A DNA stretch of 24,372 nt from a virus. A model generated the notes under the pieces. It searched no databases, had not been told where the DNA came from, and saw only the letters and a list, made by a program, of their open reading frames with translations. The position numbers were made by a program, and so were the translations under genes. The DNA is taken from positions 1 through 24,372 of IMG/VR virus record IMGVR_UViG_3300024243_000465; one strand, given 5' to 3'. Position 1 is the first letter of the stretch, and every line of letters begins with the position of its first letter. Shown here in pieces: positions 15,311 to 22,403 of this stretch.

Positions 15311-15587
15311 CTGGTGACCTTGCGATTACCCAACAATTTCTTACTTCGTTGTCAGTTCCACCACTTGGCAAAGTAATGCCTCCTGCGGTACTAACTACTG
15401 CGGTGATTAAACCATCTGTTGAATTCTGTACTGATGCTGACATAATATTGCCTGCATCACATACTGTTGAAAGGTCAATTGTGTCTGCTTGGTCAGCACT
15501 TGATGGTGTCACAATCTTATAAAGATTAACACTACCAAGAGTTGCTTCCACAGTCACAGTACAATTTGTTATTAATATTGCTGCCAT
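15300..15587 (-). CDS. Putative capsid decoration protein, copy 2 (95 aa)
   Basis: This small beta-rich protein starts MAAILITNCTVTVEATLG and ends CWVIARSPESA. It is a close tandem paralogue of the next gene upstream, sharing YKIVTP, ADTIDLSTVCDAGNI and TAVVSTAG. Two or three Cys are conserved between the copies. A GGAGG site precedes the ATG and a strong terminator follows. Its place directly after the major capsid gene and its size fit a decoration or cement protein. No family is certain. Confidence 0.6.
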   Translation of the reverse strand: MAAILITNCTVTVEATLGSVNLYKIVTPSSADQADTIDLSTVCDAGNIMSASVQNSTDGLITAVVSTAGGITLPSGGTDNEVRNCWVIARSPESA

Positions 15588-15600
15588 TTTATTTTGCCTC

Positions 15601-15885
15601 CTATGCTGATTCTGGTGATCTAGCTAATACCCAACAAGTCCTTGCTTCGTCATCAGTTGCTCCAGGAATTGTAAGAACTCCTGCTGTTGAAACAACTGCT
15701 GTAAGTAATGAATCAGTTGATGCTTCAACAGATGCTGAGTAAATATTGCCAGCATCACATACTGTACTTAAATCAATTGTATCAGCGTCGTCAGCAGTTG
15801 CTGGAGTTACAATCTTATACATATTAACTCCTGGCATTGCTGCTTCAACTGTTACAGTGCAATCACCTATTGCTATTGCCGCCAT
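15601..15885 (-). CDS. Putative capsid decoration protein, copy 1 (94 aa)
   Basis: The product starts MAAIAIGDCTVTVEAAMPG and follows the major capsid gene with 1 nt between stop and start, so it is probably translated with it. It shares most residues with copy 2, including the C-terminal ARSPESA. Variation is concentrated near residues 16-21, 54-60 and 70-77, which may be surface loops. A decoration protein is inferred from position, size and expected high expression. A small head-fibre base is an alternative. Confidence 0.6.
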   Translation of the reverse strand: MAAIAIGDCTVTVEAAMPGVNMYKIVTPATADDADTIDLSTVCDAGNIYSASVEASTDSLLTAVVSTAGVLTIPGATDDEARTCWVLARSPESA

Positions 15886-15886
15886 T

Positions 15887-16969
15887 TTAAGCCAACCCTG
15901 TTCTTTCAGCCATCAATGCTTCAGCAGTTACAATCAAACTTCCATACCATTTTAGCATATATTTCTGACTGTCGTTGTTCTTTGCTAATTCTTCAAAAGT
16001 TGTGTCTTGTAGAACTGCTAAGAAGATATACCTTGTGTCAAGATATAGGATTTCTCTCTGAGTTGCTGTTATTGGCATGAACCTGTCCTTAATGAATAGT
16101 GCACCATCAAACATAAACGCATCAGGAATACCGAAGTCCATAGTTCCAGAAGGTCTCTCAATGTTTCTTTGGAAGTCCATTAATAATCCTTTGATAACAT
16201 TGTGTGTATTTCCGTCTGTTACTACTAAATCAACCATACCATTTGCTTCAAATACAGTGTTCATATCAGTTCTGATTTGATCTAATGTAATTGCTGCTCC
16301 TGCATTTGCAGTTGTGTTTGTTGCGATTGCTGCTCTCAAACCATCAAATCCTAATGCGTTTGTTGCAACTGCACCATTAACAATTTCATTCTCTAAGATT
16401 TCATTCATACTTGCTGTTTTAACTCTAATATCTTCAGCTAGTAAATTCATAAAGCCCATTCCACTTGCCAATGCTGGTCCTGTTACTCTACCAACAACAT
16501 ATGCGAATTTCATGGTTGTGCTTGTTGCAGTCCATGTATCAACGTCCTCTGCTAATGCTGCATCGTCGCCTTTGAATCCACTTCCTGGTGTTGCTAATGT
16601 ATAAGCACCTTTTGCGGTTAGTGCATTGTAAACATATGCTCTTCCTCTTACTGCCTTTCTAGGTAGTAATCTTACTAAAGGTGTTTGTCTTACAGTTCTA
16701 TCAACAACTGATGGATCGAAGAAACTTGGCATTAAACCATAAGCAGTTACTGTTCCACCACTTGTGTGACCAAATGAAGGTGCTTTTGTTAATGTACCCA
16801 TATATTCTTTTCCCATTGCTACTAATTTCTCGTCACAATCTTTCTTACCCCATCGAATTCCACCATAATAGGTTTCGTCTTCTACGACTCCCATTTTTTG
16901 GAATCCTTGGTCAAAAGCGTAACCTGCGTCGGTATTTCCGATTTCGCTTTTCATAAATCCTGCTTCCAT
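15887..16969 (-). CDS. Major capsid protein, HK97-like
   Basis: This 360-aa protein follows the protease/scaffold gene, the universal slot of the HK97-fold capsid protein. Residues about 85-110 (VVDRTVRQTPLVRLLPRKAV) match the strand leading into the E-loop. About 185-235 (EDIRVKTASMNEILENEIV, then GFDGLRAAI) form the spine helix and P-domain. The C terminus (SQKYMLKWYGSLIVTAEAL) is the typical closing strand of the A-domain. A CGGAGG site sits 8 nt before the ATG. Whether the N-terminal 40-45 residues are cleaved by the protease cannot be told. Confidence 0.85.
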   Translation of the reverse strand: MEAGFMKSEIGNTDAGYAFDQGFQKMGVVEDETYYGGIRWGKKDCDEKLVAMGKEYMGTLTKAPSFGHTSGGTVTAYGLMPSFFDPSVVDRTVRQTPLVRLLPRKAVRGRAYVYNALTAKGAYTLATPGSGFKGDDAALAEDVDTWTATSTTMKFAYVVGRVTGPALASGMGFMNLLAEDIRVKTASMNEILENEIVNGAVATNALGFDGLRAAIATNTTANAGAAITLDQIRTDMNTVFEANGMVDLVVTDGNTHNVIKGLLMDFQRNIERPSGTMDFGIPDAFMFDGALFIKDRFMPITATQREILYLDTRYIFLAVLQDTTFEELAKNNDSQKYMLKWYGSLIVTAEALMAERTGLA

Positions 16970-16970
16970 T

Positions 16971-17285
16971 TTATTTTCCTCCGAATTGTTTTATTAGAAC
17001 ATTGCTTAGTGTTGGTTCTAATTCCTTTTCCACTACTTTTGGTTCTACTGTTGCTTTTAATACCGCCTTCTTTTTTAACTCTTCCAACTCTTTTTTTAAC
17101 TTTTGAAGTTCTAGTTCTGTTGCTGATTTCTCAGGTGCTACTACTGGTTCTTCAGCTTTTGGTTCTTCTTCAACTGCAGGTTCTTCCTCTGCAACTGGTT
17201 CTTCAACCTTCGCTTCTTCCTCAGGAGCTTGCTCATCTGGAACATTTTGAACTTCCTCTTCAACTTTCTCTAATTCCTTATCCAT
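16971..17285 (-). CDS. Nested capsid scaffold protein from an internal start
   Basis: Met176 of the protease gene is preceded by a perfect AGGAGG with 8 nt spacing, as good as the site of the major capsid gene. Initiation there gives a 104-aa protein: an extremely acidic, disordered Glu/Pro/Val segment, a coiled coil (ELQKLKKELEELKKKAV) and a basic C terminus (SNVLIKQFGGK). This is the usual composition of scaffolds. Lambda C/Nu3 uses the same nested arrangement. The site is seen directly; expression is inferred. Confidence 0.65.
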   Translation of the reverse strand: MDKELEKVEEEVQNVPDEQAPEEEAKVEEPVAEEEPAVEEEPKAEEPVVAPEKSATELELQKLKKELEELKKKAVLKATVEPKVVEKELEPTLSNVLIKQFGGK

Positions 17286-17810
17286 TTTTGTTTCCTCCTT
17301 ACCATCCATATTAATATCAAAGCTACGAGCTATTGCTGCAAATGCGTTCCTATTTGATTGTATAGGCACCCATGTTGCTTCAACTAACTCAGCCTCTGTG
17401 TGAACAGTAAATGATTTTCCTTCTATCTTTCGCTCTTCTTGAGCTTTTGGAATTGCACCGATAGAAATACCAGGATTTAGTCCTTTAGCTAATGCTTCTT
17501 CGACCATCCCTTTAATTTGCTGTGCCATAGGATTGCTTTTAAAGAAGAATGGTTTAGCAACGAGTGCTGTATGCCCTTCTTTTTCGACAACCTTAAGGTC
17601 AGTCCATCCGCCAATAAAATTCTCCATCTTATTAGTATGATTAGCTAATGCTGGTAAAACACCAGACTTAGCCCATTGTTGTAATAATGATTTATCCATA
17701 AACTCCATATCACGATCTAAAGAAGTATCAGATAATATTCCCACCATTTCACCAGAATTTATATCCTTTGTTACAGGACACCAGAGTGAAAGTTTATTTT
17801 TAGTTTCCAT
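16971..17810 (-). CDS. Prohead maturation protease fused to scaffold
   Basis: Residues 1-165 match the herpes-type serine protease fold of phage prohead proteases (HK97 gp4-like): early SDTSLDRDMEFMD, candidate catalytic His58 in LANHTNK, candidate Ser116 in PGISIGA, and ELVEATWVPIQSNRNAFA closing the domain. After residue 165 an acidic and then coiled-coil scaffold domain follows, containing the internal start described separately. The ATG overlaps the stop of the HNH gene, and the GGAGG site lies inside that gene. The enzyme should digest the scaffold and possibly capsid N termini during head maturation. Confidence 0.8.
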   Translation of the reverse strand: METKNKLSLWCPVTKDINSGEMVGILSDTSLDRDMEFMDKSLLQQWAKSGVLPALANHTNKMENFIGGWTDLKVVEKEGHTALVAKPFFFKSNPMAQQIKGMVEEALAKGLNPGISIGAIPKAQEERKIEGKSFTVHTEAELVEATWVPIQSNRNAFAAIARSFDINMDGKEETKMDKELEKVEEEVQNVPDEQAPEEEAKVEEPVAEEEPAVEEEPKAEEPVVAPEKSATELELQKLKKELEELKKKAVLKATVEPKVVEKELEPTLSNVLIKQFGGK

Positions 17811-18270
17811 TTACAGCCTCCAAAACAGTTCTATTTAAAAAATGATGATAAGCTTTATGCTCTCCACAATTGTTAAAAACATATATATTTTCAATAGAAT
17901 TATTTATTTTATTGTTATCTAAGTGATGAACCACTTCTTTATCTTTAAGATACCTTCCAAGTTTTTCTTCTGCAACTAATCTATGTTTGGCTACATATCC
18001 TTTATTATTCTTATACGGATGATTATCAGCTTTAACAAATAAATACCCACCCCTAAATAATTGTCCAGCTTTCCATGCTGGATTTTTAGTTAATCTTTTC
18101 GAAAGTGATTTGGCTTGATTTGGTTTTGAAACGCCCCACTTCCTTAAATATTTAAAAATAGTTCCAGAAGTACAGTAATATAATTGTGAAATTTTATCCA
18201 TGGAATAGTGTTTATTAACATATAAGTCAATGATTTTTAATTTATCTTTTTTCACGTTTTCTTTTACCAT
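17800..18270 (-). CDS. HNH homing endonuclease with HTH domain (free-standing, HNH-2)
   Basis: This 156-aa protein has an N-terminal helix-turn-helix (about residues 10-45, LKIIDLYVNKHYSMDKISQL and onward), a WKAGQLFRGGYLFV strand pair, and an HNH_3-type C terminus (YVAKHRLVAEEKLG, VVHHLDNNKINNSIENI, GEHKAYHH) with the two His and the Asn in place. The frame opens seven codons upstream, but the ATG at 18270 has GGTGAT before it and lies about 26-27 nt from the TATA centre. It sits between the MuF and protease genes and ends across the protease start, so it looks like a mobile gene fitted into the late block. Confidence 0.8.
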   Translation of the reverse strand: MVKENVKKDKLKIIDLYVNKHYSMDKISQLYYCTSGTIFKYLRKWGVSKPNQAKSLSKRLTKNPAWKAGQLFRGGYLFVKADNHPYKNNKGYVAKHRLVAEEKLGRYLKDKEVVHHLDNNKINNSIENIYVFNNCGEHKAYHHFLNRTVLEAVNGN

Positions 18271-18285
18271 ATTATATATCACCTT

Positions 18286-18308
18286 GTTCAAGTATTTAAA
18301 TAAAGTTT
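18286..18308 (-). promoter_or_regulatory. TATA-like promoter copy 2, in front of HNH-2
   Basis: It is identical to the copies at 8693 and 22378 and directly abuts the MuF stop codon. The TTTAAATA centre is 26-27 nt from the ATG at 18270, which would give a leaderless message with an archaeal polymerase. A GGTGAT site lies between, which would only be transcribed if the start point were nearer. Confidence 0.65.
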
Positions 18309-19409
18309 TTATTCTAGGTCAAATTCAATGATAGACCTACAATTTGGTCCGTGAGGAGGGTGTTCATAAGTCTTACCGGAGCTATGTTTAAAGATACCAT
18401 GTAACTCTTCGGTTTGACCATCTAATTCCTTACAAATTTGAGTTGTTCTATCATCTACAAATGAAACCCACTTCTTCTTACCTTTTAACCCTGAATCTTT
18501 ATATGCTGATAATTTACCAGCATTAATGAATCTATTACTCTCAGTTCTGGCAATCCTCATTGCTCTACCTTTAGTAATTTTACCTTTAACCTTGCCACCT
18601 TTGTTCTTAATGAATTCAGCTTGTATGTCCTTACGAATCTGGACAACACCTTGTTTCTCATTAATACCATTGGCTACAATGTTACTAACATTGTTCTGAA
18701 CATCTTGTGCTACTCCTTTTAATCCTTTCCATCTTTTGCCATCAATAGTAAACCCATCAAGTTGTCTATCTGCAAATAGTTTTACTTTTTTATCAAAATC
18801 TACTCCCACACCAATATCCATGTTCAACTCTTCTTCCGCTGCTTTAATTCCTTTCTTAACATCTAATTTAATAACACGCTTTAATTTGGTCATAAACCCA
18901 GCTGTATTAACAGTATTAAACAACCTACTAATAAAGTCCCCAAAAGACTTATCAACATAATCTTTTTGTATCTCATCTTTCAATGTCTCCTCTAAGAAGT
19001 TTAAGATTGTCTTTTCCCATTGATTCATTTTGAACCTTAGGAATTCAACATAACCATCAGCTTCATCTATCATCTCTTCACCAGCATCAATTTCAACCTC
19101 TTTCGTTAATGTATCAGGTAAATCTAAGATTTCTTCCTTTTTCTCTTTTAATGGGACAGCATCATGTAATATACTACGCTTGAAGTCTCTGACCGCTTCT
19201 TCAATAGATGCTTCGTATTGTTCACCAAATTGTTGAATTACACTCTTAGGGACCACTGTAAAATATTCCCAATAATCAACAGACCTAATAAATAGAGTAA
19301 ACTGGTTGCCTTCTTCAAGATAGTGCAATATACGCTTATCTTGTTGACGTGGATTCTTTTCCACAATTTCCATAAATTCGTTGTATTCTAATTCTAACAT
19401 TTTATTCAC
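18309..19409 (-). CDS. MuF-like head morphogenesis protein
   Basis: The C-terminal 85 residues carry the full MuF signature: ARTESNRFINAGKLSAY, then KKWVSFVDDRTTQICKELDGQ, then HPPHGPNCRS with the closing Cys/Arg/Ser. The first 280 residues are helical and charged, as usual for these minor head proteins. It lies between the portal group and the protease; in SPP1 (gp7) and Mu the MuF protein binds the portal and is ejected or stays inside the head. An AGGTGA site precedes the ATG, which overlaps the previous gene by 8 nt. Confidence 0.85.
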   Translation of the reverse strand: MNKMLELEYNEFMEIVEKNPRQQDKRILHYLEEGNQFTLFIRSVDYWEYFTVVPKSVIQQFGEQYEASIEEAVRDFKRSILHDAVPLKEKKEEILDLPDTLTKEVEIDAGEEMIDEADGYVEFLRFKMNQWEKTILNFLEETLKDEIQKDYVDKSFGDFISRLFNTVNTAGFMTKLKRVIKLDVKKGIKAAEEELNMDIGVGVDFDKKVKLFADRQLDGFTIDGKRWKGLKGVAQDVQNNVSNIVANGINEKQGVVQIRKDIQAEFIKNKGGKVKGKITKGRAMRIARTESNRFINAGKLSAYKDSGLKGKKKWVSFVDDRTTQICKELDGQTEELHGIFKHSSGKTYEHPPHGPNCRSIIEFDLE

Positions 19410-20538
19410 CTATTATTGATACATAATCTATATACAAATCGTGTGATGCATTACCACTTGTTGGGTGATAAAATCGTATCCACACTTCATCACTTCCACT
19501 AATGTAATCAGCGAGTATTGTCGCTTGTGATACAGGCATATCTGAATATCTATAATTGTGTCCTAATGCAGTTCCTGGTAAATGCCATAAGTTACGCCAA
19601 GTTGTGTTGGTGTGGTCATAAATTTGTATTTGACAAACGTGAGTTGCAGAACCAGCATAATAAGCAGAGATTCCTACCCTGCAGAAATTAGCAATACTAG
19701 TAAATACAAACTTAACATCAAACCCTGGAACCCCAGTAACTTCTGTAATGTGTACTTCACTTCCATCTTGCCAAGTTTGTGTACTAGCAACATTACCAGA
19801 AGTTAAAGTTCCAGTAGTTACAGTCATTGAGTTTGCTGTCTTTCTAGTGACCACTAAATCACAAGGTGTGTTATCTTTTGAAATTAAGGTCTTACTTGCA
19901 TCTGTCCATACTGGCTTTGATGCAGTCAAGGTATCAACATTAACGTCATCACCGAATTTAAAATAATCCTCATCTTCCATCCAAGTTATAATACCATCGT
20001 TAGTATCGCCATCAAATACTATTGAATAATCTATTCCTGCGGTGCCTTCACCAATAACAACTTCCCCTCTTGTTCCCACACCATTTGGTGCTCCTCCGAT
20101 AAATACTAAATTACCACCAGCACCATTACCACCAGCACTGCCCCCGCCCCTAAATATAATCTTCGTCCCATTGCCTGTTGGGGCAACAGATGCACCATAA
20201 CCAAATACATTACCTGTTGGAGCCACTGCTGCTAAATCGGTCTCTGTAATTATAAAATGTAATTGATTATTAAATAATAACCCAAGACTACCTTTAACTG
20301 TTCCACCAACTGGTTGATAATTTATTATTCTAGTTGATGTATCATATCCTGCAGCACCATCCCATCCCTCAGCGTTCAAATCTATATAATATGATGACAC
20401 CCCAAAATTCACACCTGTTGCAACACCATCTTTAGGAATAGAAATATCAGAAGGAATCTTAGTTGTTAAAATACCACTAGCATAAGTCCATTGAGTAGCA
20501 TCAAACTTACCTTCAAAAGGATTATATGTGTAGGTCAT
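19402..20538 (-). CDS. Virion adhesin-like protein in the portal-MuF gap (378 aa)
   Basis: The protein begins MTYTYNPFEGKFDATQWTYA. Residues about 120-170 are Gly-rich (FRGGGSAGGNGAGGNLVFIG), about 195-225 show the fibre phrase DDVNVDTLTASKPVWTDASK, and residues about 245-378 form a galactose-binding-like beta-sandwich (FDVKFVFTSIANFCRVGISA to IYDHTNTTWRNLWHLPG). It overlaps the 98-aa gene and the MuF gene, so the three are translated together. Fibre-like proteins are unusual between portal and MuF. It could be a portal-vertex or head decoration protein. Confidence 0.55.
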   Translation of the reverse strand: MTYTYNPFEGKFDATQWTYASGILTTKIPSDISIPKDGVATGVNFGVSSYYIDLNAEGWDGAAGYDTSTRIINYQPVGGTVKGSLGLLFNNQLHFIITETDLAAVAPTGNVFGYGASVAPTGNGTKIIFRGGGSAGGNGAGGNLVFIGGAPNGVGTRGEVVIGEGTAGIDYSIVFDGDTNDGIITWMEDEDYFKFGDDVNVDTLTASKPVWTDASKTLISKDNTPCDLVVTRKTANSMTVTTGTLTSGNVASTQTWQDGSEVHITEVTGVPGFDVKFVFTSIANFCRVGISAYYAGSATHVCQIQIYDHTNTTWRNLWHLPGTALGHNYRYSDMPVSQATILADYISGSDEVWIRFYHPTSGNASHDLYIDYVSIIGE

Positions 20539-20834
20539 TATGATTTAGTAACTGTTGCAATTCTATCACTAGCATCATAAGTAATAGTAACTGTTGCCAC
20601 AGTTGTTCCTCCAGATCCACCAGTCTTATAAGTTGCAGTCTCTATCTCACCCGCTCCATTACCTGCAGCGACATACGTTAATGCAATATAATCAAATTCA
20701 ACATCTATTAAACCAGAAGGACTAACAATATTACCAGAACCATCAACTTGTAGAACTCTTCTTGCAATTGCGTCATCTGCATATGATGCTCGGTTCTGGT
20801 CAACAGCTGCTTTAGTTGAATTGCTGTTTGCCAT
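20538..20834 (-). CDS. Small beta-rich protein downstream of portal (98 aa)
   Basis: The product starts MANSNSTKAAVDQNRASYAD and contains ARRVLQVDGSGNIVSP and TVTITYDASDRIATVTKS, the short strand-turn-strand pattern of virion decoration or fibre-base proteins. It overlaps the portal gene by 23 nt and the 378-aa adhesin start by 1 base (TAATG-type junction). No family is certain. It may be the attachment base for the 378-aa protein, judging only by coupling. Confidence 0.5.
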   Translation of the reverse strand: MANSNSTKAAVDQNRASYADDAIARRVLQVDGSGNIVSPSGLIDVEFDYIALTYVAAGNGAGEIETATYKTGGSGGTTVATVTITYDASDRIATVTKS

Positions 20835-22257
20835 TTTTCATGAACCCCTTAAATAATTTCTTATACAGCTTTTGTGATTCCCTATCTTCTTTCTTTTCGT
20901 CCTTATCCTTTTTCTTATCTCTATCTTTCTTCTCTTTGTCTTTAGGATCTTCTTCTTCGTCCTCATCGTCACCACCAATAGCACCACTATCAATCATCTG
21001 TTGTTGCATCATCATTGCCATTGGCTCGTCACCCCAATCGACAGGCTCTAAACCTTCTATTGCTCGTACTTCATTAATGGTTATTACATTAGCTGCAAGC
21101 TTTGCCATCATTTGTTCATGTTCTATCTTTTCAGCTGCATCATCACTAGGGAACCATTCAAACTTAATCTTATCGTGACCTATTAATTCGTTACGTATCT
21201 CGTTATTAATCTTCTGTGCTATCAATTGTAAATATGGCTTAATAGCATTCTTGATTGTTATTCGTTCTTGAGACTCACCAGTACTCTTATTACTATTCTC
21301 ATAGAATCCTACTTCTTGAGGACTTAATCCGTATGCTCCAAATACAACATGGAAATACCACTTTTGACCTTCCAACCAATCCATGTCTTTATTAGAAGTA
21401 GCAAGGGGGGTAAAGGAAGACTCAGAGTTATGGAAGACAAGTTTGTGGGGTTTGCCCTTAACTTGTTGTTCCCATGCTGATTGGAACGTCCTTAAATTAT
21501 CCAAGTCCATATTAACATTAACGATACCGTCGGGTGTAGCGTTATTAATAAAGAACTCTTTGTTATATCTTGTGGACTGGATCATAACTTCAACTTCTTG
21601 TTGTATGCTTTGTAGTGGTGACCATCCATATGGTGGTGATTCGGTCAATGTGTTAATCTTACCATATATGATTTCTTTCTTCTCGAATGGTATTGGTGCA
21701 CCTTGTACTTGCCTAAAACTATATTGGTAGTATGCTGGTACTGGATTACCATCTCCATCTTCACCTAGAATTCCATGCTCATTAATATTCATTAAGAATC
21801 TTCCACCATCATAAGAAAACAATTCAACAATCTCGCCACTTACATTATGTCCTTTATATACAACCCCAGAATCAATCTCTAATACATCTCTTAAGAATGG
21901 ACCCCATATATCCCAGAAAGCATCACCATTACGATTTGGATTTATCAATAACGTCTTTAACTTCTCAATATCCGTACTATAATCTTGTTCGTCTTCTTCA
22001 TCCGTATTAACAACATCCCAATCAATAATCATCAATTGTTTTATGATTGCATTTACAACCATCTGTACCCAACAAGATTTAGCGTATTGTCTTACCTCTA
22101 GGAGATTAATCCTACGTGGCACTCCCAACATTGGATTAAAGAACCATGTCGGTAATACAGGTAAGTCTGCTGTAGGTGTTATTTCTCCAGCGTTAAATAA
22201 TCTTATATCTTTTGCAAGATATTTCTTTGTGTTTTTTATTAAGTCTAGGATTCCCAT
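20812..22257 (-). CDS. Portal protein (HK97 type)
   Basis: This 481-aa protein shows the HK97/SPP1-like portal pattern: an N-terminal VQMVVNAIIKQLMIIDWDVV helix-strand, AYYQYSFRQVQG, EIIYGKINTLTESPPYGWSP with the conserved PxGxSPL-like turn, a WxFHVVFGAYGLSPQEVGF clip/stem region and a long C-terminal helix. The last 50 residues are a disordered acidic then Lys/Asp/Glu tail. It forms the dodecameric DNA entry ring at one capsid vertex. The message begins at promoter copy 3 and has a leader of about 105 nt. The ribosome binding site before the ATG is weak (TAGG). Confidence 0.85.
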   Translation of the reverse strand: MGILDLIKNTKKYLAKDIRLFNAGEITPTADLPVLPTWFFNPMLGVPRRINLLEVRQYAKSCWVQMVVNAIIKQLMIIDWDVVNTDEEDEQDYSTDIEKLKTLLINPNRNGDAFWDIWGPFLRDVLEIDSGVVYKGHNVSGEIVELFSYDGGRFLMNINEHGILGEDGDGNPVPAYYQYSFRQVQGAPIPFEKKEIIYGKINTLTESPPYGWSPLQSIQQEVEVMIQSTRYNKEFFINNATPDGIVNVNMDLDNLRTFQSAWEQQVKGKPHKLVFHNSESSFTPLATSNKDMDWLEGQKWYFHVVFGAYGLSPQEVGFYENSNKSTGESQERITIKNAIKPYLQLIAQKINNEIRNELIGHDKIKFEWFPSDDAAEKIEHEQMMAKLAANVITINEVRAIEGLEPVDWGDEPMAMMMQQQMIDSGAIGGDDEDEEEDPKDKEKKDRDKKKDKDEKKEDRESQKLYKKLFKGFMKNGKQQFN

Positions 22258-22362
22258 GATTATAAAACCTACACGGGAATCTCACCCGAGCAGGAAAAAG
22301 AGGTGATTGACTACTAAGTAGCCATCCGATAATACCCCGAATTAACGAGTTATTAAGAGACA
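22258..22362 (-). promoter_or_regulatory. Structured 5' leader of the portal message
   Basis: The predicted leader holds two hairpins. CCTGCTCGGG pairs with CCCGTGTAGG (22294-22268, ten positions with one T-T mismatch and one G-U), ending about 11 nt before the ATG. A short palindrome lies at 22323-22309 (GGCTACTTAGTAGTC). Between them AATCACCTC (22308-22300) could instead pair through TCACC with GGTGA in the loop of the first hairpin, giving two mutually exclusive folds. No known riboswitch family was recognised. No gene fits in this 146-nt gap. Confidence 0.45.
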
Positions 22363-22377
22363 ATACTATAAATACAC

Positions 22378-22400
22378 GTTCAAGTATTTAAATAAAGTTT
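22378..22400 (-). promoter_or_regulatory. TATA-like promoter copy 3, in front of the portal
   Basis: It is identical over 23 bases to copies 1 and 2 and lies 3 nt beyond the stop codon of the terminase nuclease gene. The TTTAAATA centre is about 131 nt from the portal ATG, predicting a leader of about 105 nt. Confidence 0.65.
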
Positions 22401-22403
22401 TTT

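Noticed and set aside
16898-17314. Plus-strand open frames, the longest up to 182 aa (for example 16898-17314 and 5047-5595)
   Set aside because: They lie antisense to well-supported genes, have low-complexity Leu/Ser/Pro-rich products, and lack ribosome binding sites or family patterns.
18271-18291. Upstream ATG at 18291 for HNH-2
   Set aside because: It would lie inside the TATA-like element, so it could not be on the message; the ATG at 18270 has the proper spacing and GGTGAT.
22268-22294. tRNA T-arm or cobalamin-riboswitch-like sequence (CGGGTGAGATTCCCG) before the portal gene
   Set aside because: The loop has the right size but lacks the TTC of a T-loop, no acceptor or anticodon stems can be drawn, and there is no B12 box or other conserved core. 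Kept only as a hairpin in a leader.
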